Source: Spongilla lacustris
Taxonomy: Eukaryota > Porifera > Demospongiae > Spongillida > Spongillidae
DNA: 64,000 bases
Assembly (NCBI GenBank): GCA_949361645.1
Contig: OX442421.1
Coordinates: forward strand, 4,507,320 to 4,571,319
Direction of reading: 5' to 3'
In this document: positions 54,696 to 64,000 of the stretch, piece after piece
Position numbering within the stretch: position 1 is the stretch's first letter
Layout of the letters: every line of letters begins with the position of its first letter
Translations under genes and position numbers: made by a program
The notes under the pieces: generated by a model
What the model was told of the DNA's origin: nothing
The model's database searches: none
Seen by the model: only the letters and a program-made list of their open reading frames with translations

Positions 54696-55971
54696 TTAAC
54701 TCTTTGACCGCCAAGTGCATATATATATACTAAATATTAATTCGCGTTAACCACCAAGTGCATATATATATGCACACATATAGAAAACCAGTCTGTGTCG
54801 CACAGTTACACGCTCCGTGTACCAATAAGCCCTAGTGGCATAGAGCTATGACCGGAGCGTTGGTTTTTAATGGAAAGGAAAGCGGGAACGAACAGCTGCA
54901 GGTGTACACGTAATGGCGTCTCTATCATCACCAGCAGCTTCGAATTAGCACCCGCCTTTTCTACTAAAACATGGGCGAGCGAAGCCTTTTAACTCTTTGA
55001 CCGCCAAGTGCATATATATATACTAAAAATTAATTCGCGTTTACCGCCAAGTGCATATATATATGCACACATATAGAAAACCAGTCTGTGTCGCACAGTT
55101 ACACGCTCCGTGTACCAATAAGCCTTAGTGGCATTGAGCTATGACCGGAGCGTTGGTTTTTAATGGAAAGGAAAGCGGGAACGAACAGCTGCAGGTGTAC
55201 ACGTAATGGCGTCTCTATCGTCACCAGCAGCTTCGAATTAGCACCCGCCTTTTCTACTAAAACATAGGCGAGCGAAGCTTTTTAAAACGTCTGGACGTTA
55301 GATGTAACAACAAGGGATAGAACTATGGTATTTTTATCGACTGCTTCGTAGTATGCGCAATATACGGCTTCGAATTCCTGCCCGCTTCGCTCGACCTAAA
55401 TCGGGTCTTGTTAGCTGCCGATTGTTTTCAAGCTAGTACACAATATATCATAACAAACATCATAAAACACTCTTCTATCATAGATAGTATCTTTTTAAGG
55501 AGGCTAACCGCGAGATTCTTCGAGAACAGCGACTACTTAGCAACGGCCGTACGGGTAGCCATAATTAAAAACATTACTGGCAAATAATCAATTAACTACG
55601 TTATCCGTCTTGACTGTTAAAGAGTTAAAACATCAGGACTTTAGATGTAACAACAAGGGATAGAACTATGGTGTTTTTATCGACTGTTTCGTAGTATGCG
55701 CAATATACGGCTTTGAATCCCTGCCTGCTTTACTCAACCTTTATCGGGTCTTGTTATCTGCCGATTGTTTTCAAGCTAGTACACCATATATCATAACAAA
55801 CATCATAAAACACTCTTCTATCATAGATAGTATCTTTTTAAAGAGACTAACCGCGAGATTCTTCGAGAACAGCGACTACTAAGCTACGGTCGTACGGGTA
55901 GCCATAATTAAAAACATTACTGGCAAATAATCAATTAATTACGTTATCCGTGTTGACTGTCAAAGAGTTAA
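54696..55971. mobile_element. piggyBac-like TTAA MITE, outer copy, split by an inner copy
   Basis: The ends are TTAA|CTCTTTGACCGCC on the left and GACTGTCAAAGAG|TTAA on the right, an inverted terminal repeat of CTCTTTGAC with TTAA target duplications, as in piggyBac elements. The left half (54696-54988) and right half (55629-55971) are separated by a complete second copy. Each half matches the corresponding half of the inner copy at very high identity. Non-coding, with an ATATAT-rich left end and CpG-containing interior. Confidence 0.9.
54989..55628. mobile_element. piggyBac-like TTAA MITE, inner copy, about 636 bp
   Basis: Bounded by TTAA at 54989-54992 and 55625-55628, with the same CTCTTTGAC termini. 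At the middle of this intact copy the sequence GCTTTTTAAAACGTCTGG contains a TTAA. The outer copy is interrupted at exactly this place (GCCTTTTAA ... TTAAAACATCAGG). The inner copy therefore inserted into the TTAA at the centre of the outer one. Confidence 0.9.
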
Positions 55972-56700
55972 TAAGTTACACACCATTTCCACTCACTTTA
56001 CTTTCCTCCATTTCCTTGATCTTTGTATGAAGGACAAAATTGGTAAAAATAGTTCACTTTTCATCAAAATCATATAAACTGCACCTGATGCATTTTGAAC
56101 CAACATGAGTTGCATGATATGTTAGAACACTGTACCGCAAATTGTTTGAACATACCGCTTTCTAAAAATAAAATAAAGAATACCAATCTTGATATGAAAT
56201 CATTACAATACGCGCACTCATACTAACCAATAAATACCATTACATACATAATAATGTGGTTCAAAGAGAGCAATCAGCATACGGTTGCTGTTGCCTTGAT
56301 ATGCACAATAATATAGCTGCAGAAATAGTGTAATGATGTTTCAAATATGCATGACAGTCGACTCCATATTACCAAACCAAAGAGAACACCGAAAGACATG
56401 CACAGAAAGAGGTGACTCAGTATAGAGTGATGGCAGGCTTTTGAACTACATAAGGATTTTGATTTTGTATTTATTGCAAACACTTCTAGTGTAACCATTT
56501 AATAATTTCATTGACTATTTTTGTACAAGGCTGTGCCATGCATGCTGGTTGGTCACTTTAATCAAATAACTGCCACTTCCCCCTTGAAAACTTGCATATG
56601 AACGACCCTGCGCTATATGGAGGATCTCACGGAAGATCGATTCATTGTGTAACACATGCGCATTATATACAACCTGCCAGATATGACTTAAGCGCATTGT

Positions 56701-56934
56701 AGCTATACACCTGCAATTATAGGCTCGTACAACATATATATATAGTGTTCAGTATGTGTTCAGTCAGTTCTGTACTTGTACTTGCTGCTATTAACTTGCT
56801 ATCTCATCACATTGCATTGGCATAGTCGGCTAGACGACGGCACAGCAACCGCTTGTGCTGCTGTACAACAACGGTGTGTCAGGGAGCTGGCTAGAGTGGA
56901 AGGCACACTTCTAAAACAGAGCTATCATAAACAA
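56701..56934. other. spacer with TATATATA motif
   Basis: Short region between repeat R and a gypsy gag fragment. The 56776-56961 frame is open but runs into the gag region in another register. It may be the 5' leader of that element. Confidence 0.35.
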
Positions 56935-57700
56935 AATGGGAGAGTGATGACGACAAATTGAAATGGCTGCACGTGCAACTGACAAGCAAGGCCCAAATCG
57001 CTTACATGAAGTTCCCGGGAACTGTCAGGGAGACATATAGTGAGTCTATGGTAGCTCTTAACAAGCGTTTCAAACCTGACAGCAAGCATGAGCTATAAGT
57101 AGTGGAACTTAATTCGAGGAAGAGGAAAAAAGACAAGGACTAAGCGTCATTTGGTGATGCCTTGAAGGTACTTGCAGACAAGGCCTACGGAGACTTTGAA
57201 GACAATGAAAGAGAGCACCTCGCCTTGAACCAGTTCCTGACAGAAATATGAAACACAAAAATCGCTTATGGGGTAAAGCAAAAGGGCCCAAAGACAGTCA
57301 GACGCTGTCATTGGAGCTGGATCATATCTCACAACCGCTGATGTCCTACGAGTTATTGCTACAGTTCCCCTACCAGACAGCGTGCAGGAATGCAACGCTG
57401 CAGCTCTTGCTGTGGTTACACCCTGTGCAGATATTTCCCGTGGAAGAGACAACTCCCTGACTGAAACCTTGAAGGGACTGAATGAAATGATTTACAGTTT
57501 GGAGCTGCACATGGACAGAGAGAAAGGAAGCCCAAGACTGAACGTGGACACGGAGCAGAGGAAGCAGTGGCTGAACCTGTGGTAGAAAGGGACACATAGC
57601 GTATTTTTGCTGGAATCGTGAAGCTGAACAGCAGTTGGAAAACTCCAGCCCCTTGATGGTAAAGGTCAACCACTTAAGGGACAATGCCTAAAGGCCAAAG
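56935..57700 (+). pseudogene. Ty3/gypsy-type gag fragment with zinc-knuckle remnant
   Basis: In successive frames it reads KLKWLHVQLTSKAQIAYMKF, ESMVALNKRFKPDSKHEL (stop), FGDALKVLADKAYGDFEDNE, LALNQFLTEI, then CNAAALAVVTPCADISRGRD, and finally CGRKGHIAYFCW. The pattern of a retroviral-like capsid domain followed by a C-x-x-(K)GH-x4-C zinc knuckle is typical of gypsy-type gag proteins. Stops and shifts occur every 100-150 bp. No pol or LTR was recognised next to it, so this is an isolated fragment. The family distinction (gypsy versus another LTR clade) is tentative. Confidence 0.6.
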
Positions 57701-58259
57701 AAGGTCCTGTCATTGTACCTACCCCTGTGTGTGTCATGTGGAAGTAGCTATTGTATTAAGCACTACGGAAAAATACATTTATACACAGGGGTGTATTTGT
57801 TTTATATGCGCAGAGTTATACACCAAAACGTATATGGCTGTTATACAATAAGTGCATAACAACCGTATAACAAGTGTAACACTGTTATACATAGTTATAC
57901 ACACTGTTGAGGTAAGTGTGTGGTATGATTGTGATTGCAGAGTCTACACATGAAGTATACATAACACTACGCGTACACAGTTTGCTTATTGAGTTATTTA
58001 TCACTATCGTAAGTTATAGCTGCACGTGCTTGGTGAATGGATTTAGAGATCTGATTTGACTGCCTACAGGAAGCATACTGAGCCAGAGGACGCAATGTTT
58101 TAAACACATTGAAATTATGATATGTAAGTGGCCTACAATGTAAGTTAATGACGCTTGAGTTCTATAGACATAAACTGATGTGGTGCATGTCAGCTGTGTC
58201 AGAGATCATATATTGATCTGGCTGTGTTGGGCTTTGGACATGTTTCTGTATATGGAAGG
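57701..58259. other. non-coding stretch, nothing recognised
   Basis: 57760-57910 is dense in GTTATAC/GTATAAC motifs in both orientations, which could form small hairpins. No other structure seen. Confidence 0.45.
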
Positions 58260-58525
58260 AATGCCTTTGTGGGATGTGGGAGGCGTTTCTGTGTGGGGTG
58301 TTGGAGGCGTGCCTGTATGGGTTGTGGGAGTTGTTTCTGTGTGCGGTGTAGGAGTAGACTGTTTTGTGACATGGTAGGTATGTATGTGAGCTGTGAGGTG
58401 TGGGAGGTATGCATGTGAGCTGTGAGGTGTGGAGGTATGCATGTGAGCTGTGAGGTGTGGGAAGTGTGCAAGTGAGCTGTGGGGTATGGGAGGTGTACAT
58501 GTGTGCTGTGGAAGGTGAGCATGTA
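58260..58525. repeat. TG-rich degenerate minisatellite (about 27-30 bp units)
   Basis: Units such as GAGCTGTGAGGTGTGGGAGG plus TATGCATGT recur about five times at 58385-58500. A more degenerate GTGGGAGGCGTTTCTGTGTG type lies before them. Overlapping His/Thr/Ser-rich minus-strand frames come from the repeat. Confidence 0.8.
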
Positions 58526-59041
58526 AGAGCTCTATGTGTGGTGTGGGATATTGCATTGGCAATGAAGGTAAAACATAACAAGTCCTCAAAGAGAAGGGGG
58601 TCAGACCTCAGCTCATTGCGAGGGCAATAATTCTCACCAACAATGTAGAAAGAAGCTCCACAACTGTGAGGGTGACCTGCCGCCATGGAGGACAGAACAT
58701 ATCTACCGCTAGAGGGGAGTCCTGCTAGGTAATGCCTGCCATTCAAGAAGGTTCTGGGGAGGAGAGCGCCAAACACTGGATAAGGTCTGATGAGCGCCTG
58801 AGTAGAGTTCAGCTGCCACCAAGGATAGGAGGGTCATTGGTGTTGAGTACTATTCCTGAGGAAAATACCCCAAGCTTGAGAGTGGCTGAGCATTGTGAGT
58901 AAGCATTGGTCTAACCCAACAGGTCCAAAGAGTATGAGGAGAGGAAGATGGTGCATGTCAGGTGCATGTACGCTGTGTGTGCTATATGTTGCAAAAGCCT
59001 GGTGTGTGATATTCTGTTGTGAATTCTGTAGTACAATTGTG
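58526..59041. other. no gene recognised
   Basis: Unique-looking sequence with no exon or repeat recognised. An open minus-strand frame enters it from the minisatellite (58162-58776) without recognisable content. Confidence 0.4.
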
Positions 59042-60008
59042 TAGGGGAGGAGTGGGTTAGTTGAGCCACTGGGTTAGTTGATCCACCCCCTTTTTTAGCT
59101 CTATGAAAAAACATAATTGTATTATGATAACATATATTGACATTAAGCACAATAACTAGCTTTTTGTTGTACATAAGGATTTTGTATTAGTATTCATTAG
59201 AATGTAAAATTCAAAAATAAGACTTTTGATGATCAAAGTGAAATTCTGTTTTTACAGTTTGTGCTCTCATAATTTCTACACAATGACAATATTCCTGTTT
59301 CAGTCTTGGGTGTTTGAAAGTACAAGTATGCAGCTATAATTATGTTTAAAATGAACTATATAGTTTGCTTCCATTTTATATAACTTTGTTCTTTAGTAGA
59401 AAAGTTGGTAGTGGAGTTAGTTGTGCCATTTTAAAAGGGGTTAGTTGAGCCATAGCATTTACTGTGATCGTATGGCATTAAAATAACTTATTGATTCACA
59501 TCACAGAAATGATGAGCTAGGCATGCAGCAATCTCAGAGGCATTCTGTTTTTAGTTGTAAAATGGAGAATGACATTGTGAATCACGTTAAAACACTTCCT
59601 GATCAATTTTATGGGCTTTCATTGGAAAAGTGTAATGAATTAATGTATGAATTTGCTTTAATCAATAACTTGACAATGCTTAGTAATTGGACAAGAGACA
59701 GGAAGGCTTAGCCTACTCAAGCTAGCTTATGCCCCTAACTTTGGCTTAAGACAGCATATGGTTCAACTAACCCATTTACCTGGCTCAATTGACCCACTTG
59801 GCAGGGTTAGTTGTGCCATTTGACACCTGTTGATTGTTAATAATGCCCTTCTTTTCAAGTGCATCTCCAGTCTCTAACATTCCTATGACATGTACCCAAG
59901 TGATGCCCCTTTATATCAGACTATTATTAACCTCTGCTTAATACCAAACCTCAGAGGCAGTATAAACCAAAACCTAAAAATTGGCTCAACTAACCCACTC
60001 CTCCCCTA
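59042..60008. mobile_element. pogo/Tigger-like DNA transposon, deleted, TA-flanked, 967 bp
   Basis: The left end TAGGGGAGGAGTGGGTTAGT continues TGAGCCA. The right end is its reverse complement (TTGGCTCAACTAACCC then ACTCCTCCCCTA). A 27-28 bp terminal inverted repeat flanked by TA fits the Tc1/mariner-pogo group. Further GTTAGTTGTGCCA and GGCTCAATTGACCC copies lie just inside, as subterminal repeats. 59523-59711 encodes LPDQFYGLSLEKCNELMYEF then ALINNLTMLSNWTRDRKA, which resembles the DNA-binding N-terminal segment of pogo-like transposases (GL...e...LaYe.a..N....p..W...k.A). The DDE domain is absent, so it is non-autonomous. Confidence 0.82.
59523..59711 (+). pseudogene. pogo-like transposase N-terminal fragment
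   Basis: A 62-codon open frame inside the TIR element. The first in-frame ATG is at 59523. It carries the CENP-B/pogo-type helix pattern described for the element and stops at TAG 59709-59711, just where a Gly-x-x-Trp continuation would be expected. No catalytic residues remain. Similarity is by pattern only. Confidence 0.5.
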
Positions 60009-60035
60009 GAGAGGTGTTGGTGAGTGCCCCTGAGT

Positions 60036-60530
60036 TTTTTTTCCAGGAGTGTGGTAGTGATTAATAGGTTACACACCATTTCCATTCACCTTTGTTTCCA
60101 CGCATTCTGTGAGCTTTGTATGAATGAAAAGATTGTATAAACTGCACATGATGCATTTTGAACCAACATAAGTTGCATTACATGTTAGAACACACTCTAC
60201 CGCAAATTGTTTGAGCATACCATGGAAGTCCTAAAAATCAGTAATTACTATTACATATATAATACATGATTATAATGTGGTTCAAAGAGAGCAATCAGCA
60301 TTCAGTTGCTGTTGCCTGGCTATACACAATATTAATTAATATATCATATAGCTGCAGAAATTTTGTAATGATGTATCAAAGGTGCATGACAGTCGATTCT
60401 ATTCTGCACAGATCACCAATGACAGCACTGAAAGAGCTGCACAGCATGTACAGGTATGAAAGAGGTATAGAGTGCTGACCGGCTTTTGAACTACATACGA
60501 ATTTTGATTATGTATTTACGAGTGTAAACA
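60036..60530. repeat. long interspersed repeat R, copy 2, left part (with unoccupied TTAA site)
   Basis: CCAGGAGTGTGGTAGTGATT continues through TTAATAGGTTACACACCATT, matching copy 1 with the piggyBac-like MITE removed. TTAA at 60061-60064 is the unoccupied equivalent of the insertion site. Collinearity runs to AGTGTAAACA at 60521-60530, where a LINE fragment begins. Confidence 0.87.
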
Positions 60531-62149
60531 GTACCTGCAGTCTCTACCACCTGATATGCTGCTTCTAAAGCTAGACTTTAGCAATGCCTTCAATTCAATG
60601 CGACGTGAAAAGATGTTGGCACAACCTGATCTCTGAGCTGACCTCTGAACTCGTACTAGGCTATTTGGATGATGCCACCTTTGGGGGTAGCCTATCTGAT
60701 GTCTCCCGTGACGTTCAGCTTTTTGAGCAGGCATCAAAGCAGCTTGGCTTAACACTGAACCATGCAAAGACAGAAATTATCACCAATGACCCACACCATT
60801 TCCATTCTGACATGCTGCTGCTTTTACCCAATGCGCAGTTCATAGACCCTCGTGATGCCACCTTACTGGGATCCACAATTGGTGATATCAGTTCTATCAA
60901 TGCCTCAATCTCCAAGAAGACAGGGCTACTAATTTTAATGGGGGAGAGATTGCAGCACACTTTCTCACAAGATGCAATCCTCTTACTCCGCAATGCTTTT
61001 GCCATCCCAAAACTTCTGTACCTGCTGCAGACATCATCCTGTTTTCTCTCAACCACATTCAAATGCTGTGATGATGATAATTCGGAAAATTCTTTGTTCC
61101 ATCATGAACATCTGCTTTAGTGAAGCAGCCTGGACTCAGGCCACACTTCCAGTTCGACTTGGGGGCCTTGGCATTCAGAGTGCTGTACTGCTAGCACAAT
61201 CAGCTTTTCTTGCTTCTGTACACAGCTCTCAGGACCTTCTACCACTACGTACCTTTTCAGCAGACCTTCCTAACAAAGACAGAGCTATCTCTGTGTGGTC
61301 ACAGGGCCATCAACAATCTCCTCCTCAGGACAAAGCATTTTCTTCCCAAAAGGCATGGGACACTCCAAGGGTAGAGGCAGTCTCTGTAGCTTTGTTAGAC
61401 CAAGCCTCTGATGCCATCACTAGGGCTCGCCTACTGGCTGTCTCCAGGAAGGAGTCTGGTGCCTGGCTTCATGCTGTCCCTAACTCTTCACTGGGCCTAA
61501 GAATGGACAATGATACAATTAGAGTGGCAGTTGGTCTCCGCCTTGGAGTAGCTCTGTGTGGCCACATTCTTGCCAGCATTGTGGTGCAGCAGTTGACCAG
61601 TCTGGTCTTCATGGTCTCAGGTGTAGTTTTAGTATTGGTCATCACTGCTCTAAATTGAATCATCCATTGAGCCCTGACCACCTCCCACATCCCATCCAGA
61701 CTATAACCCACAGGCTTAGACCGCTGAGGGGAAACGCCTGATGGCATCACAATAGTCCCATGGAAGAACGGGAACCTTTTGAGTTGGGATGCCACCTGTT
61801 CTAACAGCTATGCTCCATCTCACCTGGCACAGTCCACTATTGCAGCAGTGCTGTCGCCAGTCAGACAGAGGACCGGAAAAAGGTCACATACTCATCTGGA
61901 GGGTCACCCAGGCATATGTTTCACCCCTATTGCCTATGAAACATCACGTGTAGTTGGCCCTCTTTCCCTGATCTTCCTGAAGGAGCTAGGTCACAGGCTC
62001 TCAGCCACAACTGGTGACACAAAAAGTTACAACTACCTGCTCCAACGTCTTTCAGTGGCTGTACAAAGGGGCAATGCTGCCTCCATAATAGGAACACTTT
62101 TTTCTCCTTCCAGTTCTGGGATTAACATTATATATGGATATGCTGTGTT
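60531..62149 (+). pseudogene. 5'-truncated RLE-type LINE (another family) inserted in repeat R
   Basis: Flanked by AGTGTAAACA at 60521-60530 and 62150-62159, a 10-bp target duplication. RT motif A region reads LLKLDFSNAFNSMRREKML and is followed after a deletion (motif B lost) by motif C LVLGYLDDATFGGSLSD. Then 60700-61650 gives LLRNAFAIPKLLYLLQTS, WTQATLPVRLGGLGIQSAVL, ARLLAVSRKESGAWLHAVPN, then SCQHCGAAVDQSGLHGLRC (zinc knuckle) in a shifted frame. The end reads DGITIVPWKNGNLLSWDATC, YETSRVVGPLSLIFLKELGH and LSVAVQRGNAASIIGTL. That final block is the endonuclease-side C-terminus of a well-populated metazoan LINE family. Three or more frame breaks. No AAT tail, unlike the 36-45 kb family. 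Confidence 0.85.
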
Positions 62150-62159
62150 AGTGTAAACA

Positions 62160-62345
62160 TTTGGTAATTTCATTGACTAATATTGTAGGATTTGTGCCAC
62201 ATGATTGAACAATAGATACATGATTGAACAGGAGGGTTGAGCAATGCATGCTGGTTGGTCACTTTAATCAAACAACTGCCAACCCCCCCCCCCCCCTCTT
62301 CCCACCCCCCCCTTGAAAACCTGCATACGGGCCTGTGCCATAAGG
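62160..62345. repeat. long interspersed repeat R, copy 2, right part
   Basis: Resumes after the LINE with TTTGGTAATTTCATTGACTA and the CATGCTGGTTGGTCACTTTA block, ending in CCTTGAAAACCTGCATACGG. Compared with copy 1 it has gained a poly-C stretch at 62284-62312. Confidence 0.82.
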
Positions 62346-63441
62346 AGGGTCTGGAGAATCTAATGGTAAAATAATGGCCTGTGTAATGCAATAATAAACA
62401 TTAGGTCGAGTGCTGCGGGTGATAATCAATTCATTGTATGTTATGTGTGGCAGACTTTGCATGAGATGGATGAGGAGAAAGAACATAGATGATCAAAAAA
62501 GGGGCGAAAGATATATAATGGGTACAAGTTCCAGGTGGGCTCGGATAAGAATAACTTTCAAAGGTTTGATACAGTGCTTCATCATAACGAAAGCTAACAG
62601 ACTGTCACTTGAACACCATTGAGGCAGTCATATCTGTCCACAGCATTTCAGGGCTGATAGACAACTTTCTTCCGCAACCCTGCATGTGTAATGGGGGGGG
62701 GGGGGGGGGGGGGGGGGATCCAATAATATTACTGCTTGCATCATCTGCATACACTGTTGCAGTTCCTCTTTGCTTTACTATAAGTAATACTGACTACATG
62801 TATGCATTCTTCCTGCTCATTTGTTGAACAGCACTATGAGGTAGAAGGGCCTCTCACATCCAGATTGCAAAAAAACGACTATGGCCTACATCAAAACCCA
62901 TCATCATTCATACCGGCTGCTTCCTTGCCTGAAGATGCACCCAAGCAAAACGTGATTCTATCGTAAGCACATGTACTATTAATAGTTACCACGGCTCAAA
63001 CCACAGTATACTTCACACGCATATACTATCACGAAGAATGGACATGTAGTTTGAAAAGTGATAGAATACGTATCCACAATTTTGTTACTTTGTTTGGCAG
63101 TGGAGTAGCTTCCACAATCCGGGGTGCAATTGATAGCCTGTGCTCTTGAACAATAAGAGAGGGGTGTGGACTTTGTTGTAGATACATTGATAAGTTCTCT
63201 GTGTAGGCATGGATATTCAGGATAGACTATATCCCCTTTTAATCTAGGAGACCAAAGCCTGCATCAGTTCACCTTGCCCATTGTTATAGACCATGGTGTA
63301 CAGACAGGTGGTCCCCAAGAGAAGTGAGCAATATGTATGGTGTCTTGTTGATATCATCACAATTAGCCTTAGGTTGAGCATCGCTGTATATAAGACATGT
63401 GGGTCAGGGCCCCCAGAAACTGGCTGTCTTCTCTCCCATAG
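62346..63441. other. non-coding stretch, poly-G tract at 62693-62717
   Basis: No exon recognised before 63442. The poly-G run of about 25 bases is an assembly-risk homopolymer. Confidence 0.5.
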
Positions 63442-63569
63442 GACTGGAGGGTGTTCCATAAGATCAATGTCCTAGCCGTCATCAAGCAGCCTCATGTGTT
63501 AGACAACCCTCCTCTTAGTGTCTCCATCATTGAGACTGAATCTGCTGGTACCTTTACCTGCACTTCTCG
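63442..63569 (+). CDS. partial Ig-like exon
   Basis: After a good acceptor (TCTCCCATAG) the frame DWRVFHKINVLAVIKQPHVL, then DNPPLSVSIIETESAGTFTC, is open, and a GT donor is available at 63570 (TCTCG|GTATGC). If unspliced, the frame ends TGA 63600-63602. The E-to-F-strand pattern 'SVSIIETESAGTFTC' matches the second half of an Ig or Ig-like domain (hydrophobic strand, then E/D-x-(A/G)-x-(F/Y)-x-C). It may belong to an Ig-superfamily gene continuing to the right, possibly a relative of the gene at 4-6.5 kb. Alone it cannot be assigned. Confidence 0.4.
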
Positions 63570-63689
63570 GTATGCCTACCCATATTTTATGGGAAGGAAG
63601 TGACTACTGTTCTGACCCCAATCCATTGGTCCCTAGAAATGGACTAGGGATAATGTTATAGCCATTAGTAGTGACTTCTCATGTACTAC

Positions 63690-64000
63690 CTCCTCTCTCC
63701 ACCATCCCTTCCCTCTCCTTCCTTATTCCCCTCTCCTCCCCTCCCCTCTCCTCCCTCCCCTCCCTCCCCTCCCCTCTCCTCTCTCCCCTCCCCTCTCATC
63801 CCTCCCCTCCCCTCTCCTCCCTCCCCTCGCCACTCATCCCTCCCCTCCCCTCTCATCCCTCCCCTCTCCTCCCTCCCCTCTCCTCCCTCCCCTCTCCTCC
63901 TTCCCCTCTCCTCCCTCCCCTCTCCTCCCTCCCCTCCCCTCTCCTCCCTCCCCTCTCCTCCCTCCCCTCTCCTCCCTCCCCTCTCCTCCCTCCCCTCTCC
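63690..64000. repeat. CT-rich minisatellite, (CTCCCCTCTC)-type, running off the window
   Basis: Almost pure pyrimidine on the plus strand. Units CCCTCTCCTCCCT and CCCCTCCCCTCTCCTC repeat irregularly at first, then regularly as CCTCCCCTCTCCT to the last base. Homopurine:homopyrimidine character allows triplex or quadruplex on the minus strand. Confidence 0.93.

Larger units (their letters stand above)
54655..56700. repeat. long interspersed repeat R, copy 1, interrupted by a piggyBac-like MITE
   Basis: CCAGAGTGTGGTAGTGATTA at 54664-54683 and the sequence from 55971 (AAGTTACACACCATTTCCAC onward) match 60045-60530 and 62160-62345 collinearly. Shared blocks include GTTCAAAGAGAGCAATCAGC, TTTTGAACTACATA, AATTTCATTGACTA, CATGCTGGTTGGTCACTTTA and CTTGAAAACTTGCATA. 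No protein is evident. The two copies in this window are about 4-5 kb apart in the same orientation. Confidence 0.85.

Noticed and set aside
58162..58776. 204-codon minus-strand frame
   Set aside because: Mostly derived from the TG-rich minisatellite. The non-repeat part has no recognisable domain.
1..64000. CRISPR-like or bacterial repeat systems
   Set aside because: All tandem arrays have contiguous units without unique spacers, and the spliced exons and retrotransposons show a eukaryotic genome.

Overview
This is a eukaryotic, very probably marine-invertebrate, genome window. A demosponge or another early-branching metazoan is my best guess: exon-per-Ig-domain genes with short phase-1 introns, GT-AG splice sites, an AT-rich background, and non-LTR elements of the cysteine-rich/RLE type I associate with sponges and cnidarians. 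The assignment is inference. Nothing bacterial, no CRISPR array, no tRNA and no rRNA was recognised.

Layout. 1-8.2 kb holds the most host-gene-like sequence: a possible terminal exon (99-337), then a TATA box with a signal-peptide exon (about 3.8 kb) followed by five Ig-like exons (4.3-6.46 kb). The first Ig exon has an amber codon exactly at the invariant Trp. Two fold-back elements follow. 8.5-9.8 kb is a G-rich 20-bp minisatellite. 10-14 kb is almost featureless. 14-16.6 kb is a decayed DIRS-like tyrosine-recombinase retroelement (minus strand) that contains a rearranged BEL/Pao fragment. 18.8-21.3 kb is a decayed Ty3/gypsy pol (minus strand). 24.5-29.7 kb is a large 57-bp minisatellite with higher-order structure, split by a 775-bp TIR element with a 5-bp target duplication. 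31.1-32.9 kb has a near-perfect hairpin MITE and a 170-bp satellite. 33.4-33.7 kb is a compact two-exon gene for a 42-residue single-pass membrane protein.

35.1-45.3 kb is a head-to-tail series of non-LTR retrotransposon copies of one family. Most boundaries fall on an (AAT)n tail. One copy (41.34-45.07 kb) has an uninterrupted reverse transcriptase and C-terminal endonuclease. 45.9-54 kb is a BEL/Pao element (minus strand) broken by a transposon-like multicopy gene and a Ty3/gypsy element with both LTRs recognisable. 54.7-56 kb is a piggyBac-like MITE inserted into the central TTAA of another copy of itself, inside a longer repeat whose second copy (60-62.3 kb) preserves a matching TTAA. That second copy is itself interrupted by a 5'-truncated RLE-type LINE with a 10-bp target duplication. 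59-60 kb is a pogo-like TA-flanked element. The window ends with part of another Ig-like exon and a CT-rich minisatellite.

Overall the window is a transposon graveyard. Its insertion order can be read in several places, and it holds two or three credible host genes.
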